From NCBI GenBank assembly GCA_044226865.1, contig JBGAGE010000004.1:1-64000 (forward strand): 64,000 nucleotides of DNA, in the 5' to 3' direction. The stretch is from TMP-86 sp044226865 (GTDB lineage: Bacteria; Pseudomonadota; Gammaproteobacteria; Steroidobacterales; Steroidobacteraceae). How positions within the stretch are numbered: the first letter of the stretch is position 1; each line of letters begins with the position of its first letter. The translations under genes were made by a program, and so were the position numbers. Shown in pieces: positions 37,299 through 52,068 of the stretch. The notes under the pieces are model-generated. The model worked only from the letters and a program-made list of their open reading frames with translations. It had not been told where the DNA came from and searched no databases.

Positions 37299-38029
37299 AC
37301 GCACTGGATCTGCTGGTGCCCGATTGGCCGGCGCCACCGGGCGTCTTTGCGGTCTCCACGCTTCGCACCGGTGGCGTGAGCCGGGGAGAATTCGCCTCGC
37401 TCAATCTCGGCGATCACGTCGGGGATTCACCTGCGGACGTCCAGGAGAACCGGCGCCGCCTGCGCGAGGCCTGCGACCTGCCGCAGGAACCCAACTGGCT
37501 GCGGCAGGTGCATGGTGTGCGGGTCGTCGACCTCGATCAGCCGGCCCCGGATATGACGGCCGATGCGGCGTTCACGCGCCGCAGCGACGTCGTCTGTGCC
37601 GTGCTCACCGCCGATTGCCTGCCGGTGCTGTTCGCGGACGCCGCCGGCACCACTGTGGCTGCCGCGCATGCGGGCTGGCGCGGGTTGCTCGCCGGCGTGC
37701 TGGAAGCGACGGTGGCGGCGATGCGCGCCGCACCGGCCGACCTGATCGCCTGGCTCGGCCCCGCCATCGGCCCGCAGTGCTTCGAGGTGGGGCCCGAGGT
37801 GCGCGAGGCCTTCATCGGGCGCGACCCGGATTGCGCGGCGGCCTTCGTGCCGCATGGCGCGCGTCATCTCGCCGACCTGCCGGCGCTTGCCCGCCGGCGG
37901 CTGGCCGCGGCCGGTGTGCGGCGCGTCCACGATGCCGCGCAGTGCACGCACTCGCAGCCGCAGCGATTCTTCTCGCACCGGCGCGATGGCCGCAGCGGCC
38001 GCCAGGCCACGCTCATCTGGAAGCGTTGA
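37295..38029 (+). CDS. pgeF: Peptidoglycan editing factor PgeF (YfiH, polyphenol oxidase family)
   Basis: A 244-residue member of the YfiH/PgeF (DUF152) family, which in E. coli removes wrong residues from peptidoglycan precursors and in other members has purine nucleoside phosphorylase or laccase-like activity. The metal ligands are visible as LRQVHGVRVV, LTADCLPVLF and AAAHAGWRGL. The C-terminal end ARTRA-type region CTHSQPQRFFSHRRDG is conserved. It overlaps rluD by 4 bases and follows it in the usual order. Confidence 0.93.
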   Translation: MNALDLLVPDWPAPPGVFAVSTLRTGGVSRGEFASLNLGDHVGDSPADVQENRRRLREACDLPQEPNWLRQVHGVRVVDLDQPAPDMTADAAFTRRSDVVCAVLTADCLPVLFADAAGTTVAAAHAGWRGLLAGVLEATVAAMRAAPADLIAWLGPAIGPQCFEVGPEVREAFIGRDPDCAAAFVPHGARHLADLPALARRRLAAAGVRRVHDAAQCTHSQPQRFFSHRRDGRSGRQATLIWKR

Positions 38030-38041
38030 GAAGGGCCGGGA

Positions 38042-38842
38042 ATGCTACAGTTCGCCACGATGTCGCCGCTCGTCCTGATCACCGCCTTCACCACGCTCGG
38101 CGGTGTGTTGTCGGTGCTGGCGGCTTCCGCTTTCATGGTGCTGCCCGGCGCCGCGCGCGAACGCATCCTGCCGCACATGATCAGCTTTGCCACCGGCGCC
38201 TTGCTCGGCGCCTCGCTCCTGGCGCTATTGCCGCATGCGGTGGAATATTCCGGCCCGCGCGTGCACGAGCTGGGCGTCGCGCTGGTGGCGGGCATCCTCG
38301 TGTTCTTCGTGCTGGAGAAGCTGGTGCTGTGGCGCCACAGCCATGACCATGCGCACGACTGCGGCGAGCATGCGCCGCTGATCCCGCATCGCTCGCGCTC
38401 ATCGGCCTATCTGGTGCTGATCGGCGATTCGCTGCACAACTTCGTCGATGGCCTGGTGATCGGGGCGGCCTTCCTCGCCAATCATCACCTGGGGATGGCC
38501 AGCGCCATCGCGGTCATCGCCCATGAGATCCCGCAGGAGGTCGGCGACTTCGCCATTTTCCTGCGGGGCGGCTTCTCGCGCGCCAAGGCGCTGGCGCTGA
38601 ACCTTGCTTCCAGCCTCGCCTCGGTGGCCGGCGGCTGGGTGGCCTATTTCGCGCTGGGCCAGGCCCAATGGCTCCTGCCTTATGCCCTGGCCCTGGCGGT
38701 TTCCAGCCTGTTGTACGTGGCCATGTCCGACCTCATTCCCGGGTTGCACGAGCGCACCGACGCGCGCACGGCCTTCGCCCAGGTGGGCTTCATCGGCGCC
38801 GGCATCCTGCTCATAGCCCTGACCCATTCGCATGCCAATTAG
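38042..38842 (+). CDS. ZIP family divalent metal transporter
   Basis: A 266-residue ZIP transporter with about eight membrane segments. Segment four has the signature HNFVDGLVIGAAFL and segment five HEIPQEVGDFAIFL, with His and Glu/Asp metal ligands. The loop after segment three is His-rich (HSHDHAHDCGEHAP), typical for zinc. ZIP proteins import or redistribute Zn2+ and related ions. The first ATG is at 38042; the next at 38060 begins directly before the first membrane segment and is possible. clpB follows with its own promoter. Confidence 0.9.
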   Translation: MLQFATMSPLVLITAFTTLGGVLSVLAASAFMVLPGAARERILPHMISFATGALLGASLLALLPHAVEYSGPRVHELGVALVAGILVFFVLEKLVLWRHSHDHAHDCGEHAPLIPHRSRSSAYLVLIGDSLHNFVDGLVIGAAFLANHHLGMASAIAVIAHEIPQEVGDFAIFLRGGFSRAKALALNLASSLASVAGGWVAYFALGQAQWLLPYALALAVSSLLYVAMSDLIPGLHERTDARTAFAQVGFIGAGILLIALTHSHAN

Positions 38843-38854
38843 GGGTTTTCGCCG

Positions 38855-38882
38855 TTGAATTGACCCCCGCCGGCCCCATTTT
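38855..38882 (+). promoter_or_regulatory. Sigma32 (heat-shock) type promoter of clpB
   Basis: TTGAA at 38855-38859 and CCCCATTTT at 38874-38882 are separated by 14 bases, matching the sigma32 consensus (CTTGAA, 13-17 bases, CCCCATNT). It lies about 40 bases before the clpB ATG. A heat-shock promoter for clpB is the rule in gammaproteobacteria. Confidence 0.82.
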
Positions 38883-38921
38883 GCCTTCCATACACAATTA
38901 AACGCAGGGTAGGTACGCGGC

Positions 38922-41519
<2,598 letters not shown>

Positions 41520-41531
41520 TCGACGGGCGCG

Positions 41532-41560
41532 GCTCGCGGACCCACGGAGGGTCCGCGAGC
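41532..41560 (+). terminator. Strong hairpin after clpB
   Basis: A perfect 12-base-pair stem (41532-41543 with 41549-41560, loop ACGGA) starts 12 bases after the clpB stop. No T-run follows, so it is either a terminator of weak type or an RNA-stabilising hairpin. It occupies the place where the first codons of a normal fmdB gene would be. Confidence 0.6.
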
Positions 41561-41574
41561 GTCATGATGTCGAA

Positions 41575-41973
41575 GTGATGCAGAAGGTCTCGGACGCACC
41601 GTTGAAGAAGTGCCCGCGCTGCGGCAAGTCGAGCCTGAAGCGCCTGATGTCGGCGCCGGTGTTCCGCCTCAAGGGGTCGGGCTGGTACGAGACCGATTTC
41701 AAGTCCGACCAGGACAACAAGCGCAATCTCGCCGACAAGCCCGAGCCGGAGTCCAAGGAGGACAAATCCGACGCTAAAAAGGACTCGACGGCCGAGGCCA
41801 AGAAGGAAGACAAAAAGCCCGACGCGCCTGTGGTGGAAGCCAAGAAGCCCGCGGCCGAGTCCGGTTCCTCGTCCTCCTCCCGCGCTCCGGCTGCGCGCGC
41901 GGCCCGCAAGCCCCAGGCAAAACCCCAGGCAAAGTCAAAGACAAAGCCGAAGGCCCGCGCCAAGCGGCGCTGA
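41575..41973 (+). CDS. FmdB-like zinc-ribbon protein lacking its N-terminal zinc knuckle
   Basis: The frame encodes QKVSDAPLKKCPRCGKSSLKRL and APVFRLKGSGWYETDFKS, the unmistakable second half of the FmdB regulatory family, followed by an 80-residue Lys/Ala/Ser-rich tail. FmdB proteins normally begin with a MPIYEYRC-type strand carrying the first CxxC. Here the reading frame upstream enters the hairpin after clpB, so the first 10-15 residues and one zinc-ligand pair are missing; only CPRC remains. The best start is the GTG at 41575, with an adjacent ATG at 41578. A shortened product or a decayed gene are both possible. The gene lies before aspS, its usual place. Confidence 0.7.
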   Translation: MMQKVSDAPLKKCPRCGKSSLKRLMSAPVFRLKGSGWYETDFKSDQDNKRNLADKPEPESKEDKSDAKKDSTAEAKKEDKKPDAPVVEAKKPAAESGSSSSSRAPAARAARKPQAKPQAKSKTKPKARAKRR

Positions 41974-42080
41974 CGCCGCCGCGGGCGGTACCGGGCCCAA
42001 GCCCCAGGGTCATCCGGCGGGGCGCACTGCAGTTCGCGGCGCTTGCCGGTGCGCGCCGCGGTCCGTAGCATTGATCGACT

Positions 42081-43856
42081 ATGCGTACTCATTATTGCGG
42101 CGAGGTCGGCCGCCCCCAGATCGATCAAACCATTACCGTCGCCGGCTGGGCGCAGCGCCGCCGCGATCACGGCGGGGTCATTTTCGTGGACCTGCGCGAC
42201 CGCTCCGGCTTGCTGCAGGTCGTCTTCGATCCGGATGCCGCCGCGGTGTTCGCCCAGGCCGAGCGCGTGCGCAACGAGTTCGTGCTGCAGGTGAAGGGAA
42301 CGGTGCGTGCGCGCCCCGCGGGCACGGTGAATGCCAACCTCAAGTCCGGCGAAGTCGAGATGCTGTGCCGCGAGCTCACCATCCTCAACCGCTCGGAACC
42401 CTTGCCCTTCCAGCTGGATGAGTCGGTGAGCGAGGAAGTGCGCCTCAAGTACCGTTACATCGACCTGCGGCGCGAAGAGATGCGCGACCGGCTGCTGCTG
42501 CGCCACCGCATCACGCGGGCCATGCGCCACTACCTCGATGAAAACGGCTTCATCGACATCGAAACTCCGATGCTCACCAAGGCTACCCCCGAAGGCGCGC
42601 GCGACTACCTGGTGCCCAGCCGCACGCATCCGCGCAAGTTCTTTGCGCTGCCGCAATCGCCGCAGATCTTCAAGCAGCTGCTGATGATCTCGGGCTTCGA
42701 CCGCTACTACCAGATCGTGCGCTGCTTCCGCGACGAGGACCTGCGCGCCGACCGGCAGCCCGAATTCACCCAGCTCGACATCGAGACCTCCTTCCTCGAC
42801 CAGGACGACATCCAGAAGTTGATGGAAGGCCTGTTCGTGCACCTGTTCGATACCGTGCTCGGCGTGAAGATCCCGCAGCCGCTGCAGCGCATGCCCTATG
42901 CCGAGGCCATGCGCCGCTTCGGTTCTGACAAGCCCGACCTGCGCGTGCCGCTGGAACTGGTGGACGTGGCGGACCTGGTGAAGGGTTGCGATTTCAAGGT
43001 GTTCGCGGGCCCCGCCGCAGATCCCAACGGCCGCGTGACGGCATTGCGCGTGCCCGGCGGCGGCAAGCTCACGCGCAAGGAAATAGACGATTACACCGCC
43101 TTCGTCGCCCGCTACGGCGCCAAGGGCCTGGCGTACGTGAAGGTGAATGAGACCGCCAGGGGCCGCGAAGGCCTGCAGTCGCCCATCCTCAAGTTCCTGA
43201 ACGATGCAGCGGTAAGCGGCATCCTCGAGCGGACGGCTGCCGCCGATGGCGATCTCATCTTCTTCGGTGCCGACACCGCCAAGGTGGTGAGCGATGCGTT
43301 GGGTGCGCTGCGCGTCAAGGTGGGCCAGGACCTGAAGATGGTCGAGCCGGGCTGGAAGGCATTGTGGGTGGTCGACTTCCCGATGTTCGAGTGGGACCCC
43401 GATTCCAAGCGCTGGGCGGCCATGCATCATCCGTTCACCAGCCCGAAGAACCTGGATCCGGAGGCGCTCGCCGCCAACCCGGGCACTGCCGTCGCCAAGG
43501 CCTACGACCTGGTGTTGAACGGGTCGGAACTCGGCGGCGGTTCGGTGCGTATCCACTCGCAGGAGCTGCAGGCCAAGGTGTTCGAGCTGCTGGGCATCGG
43601 CGCGGAGGAGGCCAGGCTCAAGTTCGGCTTCCTGCTCGATGCGCTCAAGCTGGGCGCGCCACCGCATGGCGGCATTGCCTTCGGCCTCGATCGCATGGCC
43701 ATGCTCATGGCCGGCGCGGAGAGCATTCGCGACGTCATCGCCTTCCCCAAGACGCAGACCGCGGCCTGCCCGCTGACCGATGCGCCCACCGAGGTGAGCG
43801 AGGCGCAGCTCAAGGAATTGCACATCCGCGTGCACGTGCCCATCAAGATTGACTGA
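42081..43856 (+). CDS. aspS: Aspartyl-tRNA synthetase
   Basis: AspS, 591 residues, the bacterial type with an N-terminal OB fold (ITVAGWAQRRRDHGGVIFVDLRDR), class II catalytic core (FRDEDLRADRQPEFTQLDIE, motif 2) and the bacterial insertion domain; motif 3 is GIAFGLDRMAMLMAGA. It charges tRNA-Asp (and tRNA-Asn in organisms with GatCAB). Start ATG at 42081; about 107 bases separate it from the fmdB remnant. Confidence 0.98.
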   Translation: MRTHYCGEVGRPQIDQTITVAGWAQRRRDHGGVIFVDLRDRSGLLQVVFDPDAAAVFAQAERVRNEFVLQVKGTVRARPAGTVNANLKSGEVEMLCRELTILNRSEPLPFQLDESVSEEVRLKYRYIDLRREEMRDRLLLRHRITRAMRHYLDENGFIDIETPMLTKATPEGARDYLVPSRTHPRKFFALPQSPQIFKQLLMISGFDRYYQIVRCFRDEDLRADRQPEFTQLDIETSFLDQDDIQKLMEGLFVHLFDTVLGVKIPQPLQRMPYAEAMRRFGSDKPDLRVPLELVDVADLVKGCDFKVFAGPAADPNGRVTALRVPGGGKLTRKEIDDYTAFVARYGAKGLAYVKVNETARGREGLQSPILKFLNDAAVSGILERTAAADGDLIFFGADTAKVVSDALGALRVKVGQDLKMVEPGWKALWVVDFPMFEWDPDSKRWAAMHHPFTSPKNLDPEALAANPGTAVAKAYDLVLNGSELGGGSVRIHSQELQAKVFELLGIGAEEARLKFGFLLDALKLGAPPHGGIAFGLDRMAMLMAGAESIRDVIAFPKTQTAACPLTDAPTEVSEAQLKELHIRVHVPIKID

Positions 43857-43866
43857 CGCCGCCGTC

Positions 43867-44514
43867 ATGACGCCGCGCGAGCGCACCGTGGTGTTCGTGC
43901 ATGGCCTGTGGATGACGGGCCACGAATCGATCTTCCTGCGGCGCGAGTTGCGGCGCGAGTTGAATGCCGAGTGTGCGGTATTCAGTTATCGCAGCGTCGT
44001 CAACGACGTCACCGCCAATGCCGCGGAGTTGGCTGAATTCGTGCGCAGCTTCGATACGCCGCGACTGGATCTCGTGGGCCACAGCCTCGGCGGGCTGGTG
44101 ATCCTCAAGTGCCTGGAGGAACACCCGCAGCCGCCGCCGGGTCGCGTGGTGCTGCTGGGCTCGCCGCTCCAGGGCAGCGCCGTGGCGCGCGCACTGTCGC
44201 GCTTTCCCTTGCTCAAGGCCATGCTCGGGCGGGGCATCGAGCAGGAGGCCATCCCGGAGGCGGTGCGGCGTTGGCGCGGGCAACGCGAGGTCGGGGTGAT
44301 CGCCGGAAGCCTGTCCATCGGCATGGGCCGCTTGTTTGCTCCTCTCCCGGTTCCCAATGACGGCACCGTCACGGTGGCCGAGACGCAGCTCGAGGGCGCC
44401 ACCGGCCACGTGGTGCTGCCGGTGAGCCACACCGGCATGGTGTACTCGGGATTGGTGGCGCAGCAGGCAGCGCATTTCCTGCGCACCGGCCGCTTCGATT
44501 ACGTGCCGGACTGA
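43867..44514 (+). CDS. Alpha/beta hydrolase
   Basis: A 215-residue alpha/beta hydrolase. The oxyanion-hole region is VVFVHGLWMTG, the nucleophile elbow LVGHSLGGLVIL has Ser in the GxSxG context, and the catalytic His is probably in LPVSHTGMVYSG. The fold fits small esterases or lipases related to PGAP1-like proteins; the substrate is unknown. The ATG at 43867 is chosen; a TTG at 43849 would overlap the aspS end. The 3' end overlaps mutS, transcribed from the other side, by 16 bases. Confidence 0.82.
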   Translation: MTPRERTVVFVHGLWMTGHESIFLRRELRRELNAECAVFSYRSVVNDVTANAAELAEFVRSFDTPRLDLVGHSLGGLVILKCLEEHPQPPPGRVVLLGSPLQGSAVARALSRFPLLKAMLGRGIEQEAIPEAVRRWRGQREVGVIAGSLSIGMGRLFAPLPVPNDGTVTVAETQLEGATGHVVLPVSHTGMVYSGLVAQQAAHFLRTGRFDYVPD

Positions 44515-47180
44515 TCGCCCGCGTCCAATTCCTTCAAGCGGAACACCAGGTCCAGCGCCTCGCGCGGGGACATGTCGTCAGGACTGGCCGCACGCAGCGC
44601 GGCGAGGGCGGCCGAGGCCGGCGTGGCGCGCGGCGAGCTTCCTGTTTCGCCGGCGCTGACCGCGGCGCCGTTGCCGGAGTTGTAATTTTCCGGGGGATGG
44701 GGCCGTGCCGGCGGTAGTGCAAACAACGGCAGCTCGCCCTGCGGCGAGGCATGCTGGCGCAAGGCATCGCGCTCGCGCTCCAGTTCCGTCAGGTAGCTGC
44801 GCGCCTGCTTGATCACCGAAGGCGGGATGCCGGCGAGCTGCGCCACCTGCAATCCATAGCTCTGGTTCGCGGGGCCTTCGCGCACGCTGTGCAGGAACAC
44901 CAGCTTCTCGCCATGCTCCACTGCCTCGACGTGCACGTTGGCCACGCCGGGCGCCTCGCTCGCCAGGCTCGTGAGCTCGAAATAGTGCGTGGCGAACAGC
45001 GTGAAGGACTTCAGGCGGGTGGCGATGAATGCGGCGCAGGCCCAGGCGAGCGACAGGCCATCGAAGGTGCTGGTGCCACGGCCGATTTCATCCATCAGCA
45101 CCAGGCTCCGTTCGGTGGCATTGTTGAGGATGTTGGCTGTCTCGGTCATTTCCAGCATGAAGGTGGAGCGGCCGCCGGCCAGGTCATCGGATGCGCCAAT
45201 GCGCGTGAAGATCCGGTCCACCGGCCCGAACACCGCGCGCTTGGCGGGAACGAAGGCGCCGATGTGCGCGAGAATGGTGAGCAGCGCCGCCTGGCGCATG
45301 TAGGTGCTCTTGCCGCCCATGTTGGGCCCGGTGATCACCAGCATGCGGCGCTGCGCGTGCAACGTCAGATCGTTGGGAATGAAGGGCTCGCGCGCGGCGC
45401 GCTCCACCACCGGGTGGCGTCCCGCCTCGATCCGCAGCTCCGGCTCCGCCACCAGCGACGGGCGCACGCAGTCCAGGCTCGCCGCGCGTTCGGCGAGGCA
45501 GGCGAACACGTCGAGTTCCGCGATGCTGGCCGCGCTGCGCAGCAGCCCCGGGAGCTGCGCGGTCAGGGTGTCGAGCAGGGAGTCGTACAGTTCGCGCTCC
45601 CGCGCCAGCGCCCGGTCGCGCGCGCCGAGCACCTTGTCCTCGAAGGACTTGAGCTCCGGCGTGATGAAGCGCTCCGCCGATTTCACCGTCTGCCGCCGCG
45701 TGTAGTCGGCCGGCGCGCGCTCGGCCTGGCTGCGGTTGAGCTCGATGTAGAAGCCCTGGATGCGGTTGAACCCCAGCTTCAGGCTCGACAATCCGGTGCG
45801 TTCACGTTCCTTGCGCTCCAGCTCGAGCAGGAAGGACTCGGTATCAGTGCCCAGCAGGCGCAGTTCATCCAGCTCCGCATCGAAGCCCGCCGCGATCACG
45901 CCGCCATCGCGCAGGAAATGCGGCGGTGAGTCGGCGATCGCGCGCTTGAGGAGCGCCGCTTCCCCGGCGTGCTCACCCAGCTGCGCGAGCAGATCGGTCA
46001 GGCCGCGGCGGTGGACGCCCTGCAGGGTGGCGCGCAGCGCCGGCAGCGCGCCCAGCGTCTGGCGCAGCTGCGCGAGGTCGCGCGGCCGGGCGCTGCGCAG
46101 GCTGACCCGCGCGAGGATCCGCTCCAGGTCGCCCACGCCGCGGGCCGCCTGCGAGAAGGCGGCGTGCCGGTCGTCCGCCATCAATTCTTCCACGGCATCG
46201 TAGCGCTCGCGCAGCGCCGCTTGATCGCGGATGGGCCGGTGCAGCCAGCGCCGCAGGAGCCTCGCGCCCATGGGGGTGGCCGTGGTGTCGAACACACCCG
46301 CCAGGGTGAGATCGGGCCGGCCGGCGAGGCTTGCGTCCAGTTCCAGGTTGCGGCGCGTGGCCGGGTCCATCAGCAGCGCCGTATCGCGGTTCTCGGTGAT
46401 CAGGCCGCGCAGATGCGGCAGCGCCGACTTCTGCGTCTCGCGCACGTAGGCGAGCAGGGCACCGGCGGCGCCGATGGCCAGCGGCAGGTCCTCGCAGCCA
46501 AAACCCGCCAGGTCGCGCGTGCCGAACTGCTCGCACAGCGACCGGCGCGCCGCATCGCTCTCGAAATGCCAGGGCGCACGCGTGCGCCATGGCCGCTGCA
46601 CGCCCGGTTCCACCGGTGGCGGCGGGGGAGCGTCGTCCGATACCAGAATTTCCGCCGGCCGCAGCCGCTCCAATTCGGCGTCCAGGGCTTCGTTCCCAGG
46701 CACCTGCATGACGCAGAAGCGCCCCGATGCCAGGTCCAGCCAGGCAAGGCCGATGCCACGGCTGCGACCGCACACGGCAGCCAACAGGGTATCGCGCCGC
46801 TCCTCCAACAGCGCTTCGTCGGTGACCGTGCCGGGCGTGACCACCCGCACCACCTCGCGCTGCATCGGGCCCTTGGTCTTGCCCGGCTCGCCGCGCTGCT
46901 CGCAGATCGCCACGGATTGTCCGGCGCGCACCAGCCGTTGCAGGTAGCCGTCGACGGTGACCGCCGGGACGCCGGCCATCGGGATGGGGGCGCCGGCCGA
47001 GGCGCCCCGCTGGGTCAGTGCGATGTCGAGCAGGGCGGCGGCGCGGCGCGCGTCGTCGTAGAACATCTCGTAGAAATCGCCCATGCGATAGAACAGCAGC
47101 ACGTCGGGGTGCTGCGCCTTGATGCGCAGGTACTGCTGCATCATGGGGGTGTGCTGGGACAAATCGGGGGCGCTCGACAT
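44499..47180 (-). CDS. mutS: DNA mismatch repair protein MutS
   Basis: MutS, 893 residues. It recognises mismatches and recruits MutL. The mismatch-reading Phe-x-Glu is visible near the start (RMGDFYEMFYDDA), the ATPase Walker A is GPNMGGKSTYMRQAAL and Walker B VLMDEIGRGTSTFDG. The start MSSAPDLSQHTPMMQQYL at 47180 aligns with E. coli MutS; in-frame ATGs upstream (for example 47201) overlap the divergent pncC start. The C-terminal tail is 40 residues longer than in E. coli but keeps the domain for tetramer formation. Confidence 0.97.
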   Translation of the reverse strand: MSSAPDLSQHTPMMQQYLRIKAQHPDVLLFYRMGDFYEMFYDDARRAAALLDIALTQRGASAGAPIPMAGVPAVTVDGYLQRLVRAGQSVAICEQRGEPGKTKGPMQREVVRVVTPGTVTDEALLEERRDTLLAAVCGRSRGIGLAWLDLASGRFCVMQVPGNEALDAELERLRPAEILVSDDAPPPPPVEPGVQRPWRTRAPWHFESDAARRSLCEQFGTRDLAGFGCEDLPLAIGAAGALLAYVRETQKSALPHLRGLITENRDTALLMDPATRRNLELDASLAGRPDLTLAGVFDTTATPMGARLLRRWLHRPIRDQAALRERYDAVEELMADDRHAAFSQAARGVGDLERILARVSLRSARPRDLAQLRQTLGALPALRATLQGVHRRGLTDLLAQLGEHAGEAALLKRAIADSPPHFLRDGGVIAAGFDAELDELRLLGTDTESFLLELERKERERTGLSSLKLGFNRIQGFYIELNRSQAERAPADYTRRQTVKSAERFITPELKSFEDKVLGARDRALARERELYDSLLDTLTAQLPGLLRSAASIAELDVFACLAERAASLDCVRPSLVAEPELRIEAGRHPVVERAAREPFIPNDLTLHAQRRMLVITGPNMGGKSTYMRQAALLTILAHIGAFVPAKRAVFGPVDRIFTRIGASDDLAGGRSTFMLEMTETANILNNATERSLVLMDEIGRGTSTFDGLSLAWACAAFIATRLKSFTLFATHYFELTSLASEAPGVANVHVEAVEHGEKLVFLHSVREGPANQSYGLQVAQLAGIPPSVIKQARSYLTELERERDALRQHASPQGELPLFALPPARPHPPENYNSGNGAAVSAGETGSSPRATPASAALAALRAASPDDMSPREALDLVFRLKELDAGDQSGT

Positions 47181-47199
47181 AGGCGCGTCGAAGGGTAGC

Positions 47200-47703
47200 A
47201 TGCTCGCCATGGAAGCTGATCTGAAGCTGGCGCGGCTGAGTGCCGCACTGGGAAGGAGATTGCTGGCGCGGCAACGATTTGTGGCGACTGCAGAATCCTG
47301 CACCGGAGGTTGGATCGCCAAGTGCTTGACCGACATCGCCGGCAGCTCGCAATGGTTCTCCGCTGGCTGGGTCACCTACGGGAACGAGGCAAAGGAATCG
47401 CAGTTGGGTGTGCCCGCCACCCTGTTGAAGCGGCATGGCGCCGTCAGCGAGCCGGTGGTGACGGCCATGGCGCGCGGCGCGCTGCGGCGCTCGGGCGCGC
47501 AACTCGCCGTTGCCGTCAGCGGCATCGCCGGTCCCGGCGGCGCGGTGGCCGGCAAGCCCGTGGGTACGGTGTGGTTCGCCTGGGCGCGGCGCGGTCCGCG
47601 CGGGGTGCAGGTGTTCACGCAGTGCCGGCGTTTCCGCGGAGGCCGGGAGCAGGTGCGGCGGCGCTCCGTGAGCGTCGCGCTGCAGCGCTTGCTGGTGCTG
47701 TAG
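47200..47703 (+). CDS. pncC: Nicotinamide-nucleotide amidase PncC (CinA C-terminal domain)
   Basis: PncC, 167 residues, converts NMN to nicotinate mononucleotide, recycling NAD. The domain is the stand-alone CinA C-terminal type with FVATAESCTGGWIAKCLTDI at the start and AVSGIAGPGGAVAGKPVGTV. The ATG at 47200 has AAGGG 4 bases upstream. A second ATG at 47209 is possible. It lies upstream of recA in the same direction, the order usual for Pseudomonas and relatives, but 140 bases with an inverted repeat separate them. Confidence 0.95.
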   Translation: MLAMEADLKLARLSAALGRRLLARQRFVATAESCTGGWIAKCLTDIAGSSQWFSAGWVTYGNEAKESQLGVPATLLKRHGAVSEPVVTAMARGALRRSGAQLAVAVSGIAGPGGAVAGKPVGTVWFAWARRGPRGVQVFTQCRRFRGGREQVRRRSVSVALQRLLVL

Positions 47704-47709
47704 CCGCGC

Positions 47710-47746
47710 TTTATACAGTGTTCGCGTGCGCCGCGTACTGTATAAA
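47710..47746 (+). promoter_or_regulatory. Perfect inverted repeat in the recA promoter region
   Basis: TTTATACAGT (47710-47719) and ACTGTATAAA (47737-47746) are perfect 10-base inverted arms 17 bases apart. Each contains the ACTGTATA core found in one half of gammaproteobacterial LexA boxes, but the halves point away from each other. The right arm followed by AAATAGTT only partly fits a CTGT-N8-ACAG box. A LexA-family or another operator is likely, 99-135 bases before the recA start. Confidence 0.5.
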
Positions 47747-47844
47747 AATAGTTGCAAAAACTCGGTAAATGCAGCGGATTTTGCATCGGCACGGCGCGTC
47801 GAATGTGAAATAATATGTCCATCGTTGAAGGTGAAGGAATCCCA

Positions 47845-48879
<1,035 letters not shown>

Positions 48880-48900
48880 GCCGGGGTTCACCCTTCGGGG

Positions 48901-48943
48901 GCGCGCCGGCGGCCACATCCAGGGCCCGGCCGGCGCGCTCTCT
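48901..48943 (+). terminator. recA-recX intergenic attenuator hairpin
   Basis: GCGCGCCGGC (48901-48910) pairs perfectly with GCCGGCGCGC (48929-48938), followed by a pyrimidine-rich TCTCTTCC. It sits 22 bases after the recA stop. In E. coli a leaky terminator at this place keeps recX expression far below recA, and the same role is inferred here. Confidence 0.75.
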
Positions 48944-48961
48944 TCCATCAGAACGTTGATC

Positions 48962-49441
48962 ATGGCGCGGCGCGGCGAACTCGATCCCGAGGATTCCAAG
49001 GCTGCGCGTGCCGCCGCGCTCGATATGCTCGCGCGCCGGGACCATCCGGCGGGAGAAGTGGCCTCCAAACTGCGCGCCAAGGGCTTCAGCGCCGGGGTTG
49101 CCGCGCAGGTCGCGGCCGACCTCGTAGGTGAAAACCTGATCAACGACCGCCGCTTCGTCGAGCATTTTGTCGCCTACCACGCTGGCCGGGGCCAGGGTCC
49201 CCTGAAAATCCGCGCAGAACTACGCCAAACCGGGCTGGATTCAGCCCTCGTGGAGGAATTCCTCGACGCCTACGCTCAATGGAATGATCGCGCACGTGAA
49301 GCGCGTGAAAAGAAATTCGGGTCGAGGGTGTGCGATGATTACGCGCAGAAGGCGCGGCAGGCGCGCTTCCTGGCGCAGCGGGGATTCACCGGCTCGCACA
49401 TCCGATCGGCTTTGGACTTCGACCCAGATGATGAAACGTGA
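48962..49441 (+). CDS. recX: Regulatory protein RecX
   Basis: RecX, 159 residues, binds RecA filaments and limits strand exchange. It is all-helical with the conserved ALDMLARRDHPAGEVASKLRAKGF repeat unit at the N-terminus and further three-helix repeats, including LINDRRFVEHFV. The ATG at 48962 is preferred over a TTG two codons earlier. It is followed by alaS after 16 bases, so recA, recX and alaS may share a transcript. Confidence 0.93.
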   Translation: MARRGELDPEDSKAARAAALDMLARRDHPAGEVASKLRAKGFSAGVAAQVAADLVGENLINDRRFVEHFVAYHAGRGQGPLKIRAELRQTGLDSALVEEFLDAYAQWNDRAREAREKKFGSRVCDDYAQKARQARFLAQRGFTGSHIRSALDFDPDDET

Positions 49442-49457
49442 TTTGAAATTGAAGAGC

Positions 49458-52058
<2,601 letters not shown>

Positions 52059-52068
52059 TTCGCACCGA

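Noticed and set aside
47737..47754. Canonical LexA box (CTGT-N8-ACAG) before recA.
   Set aside because: Only the CTGTATA half fits; the second half reads AGTT, so the site is reported only as an inverted repeat.
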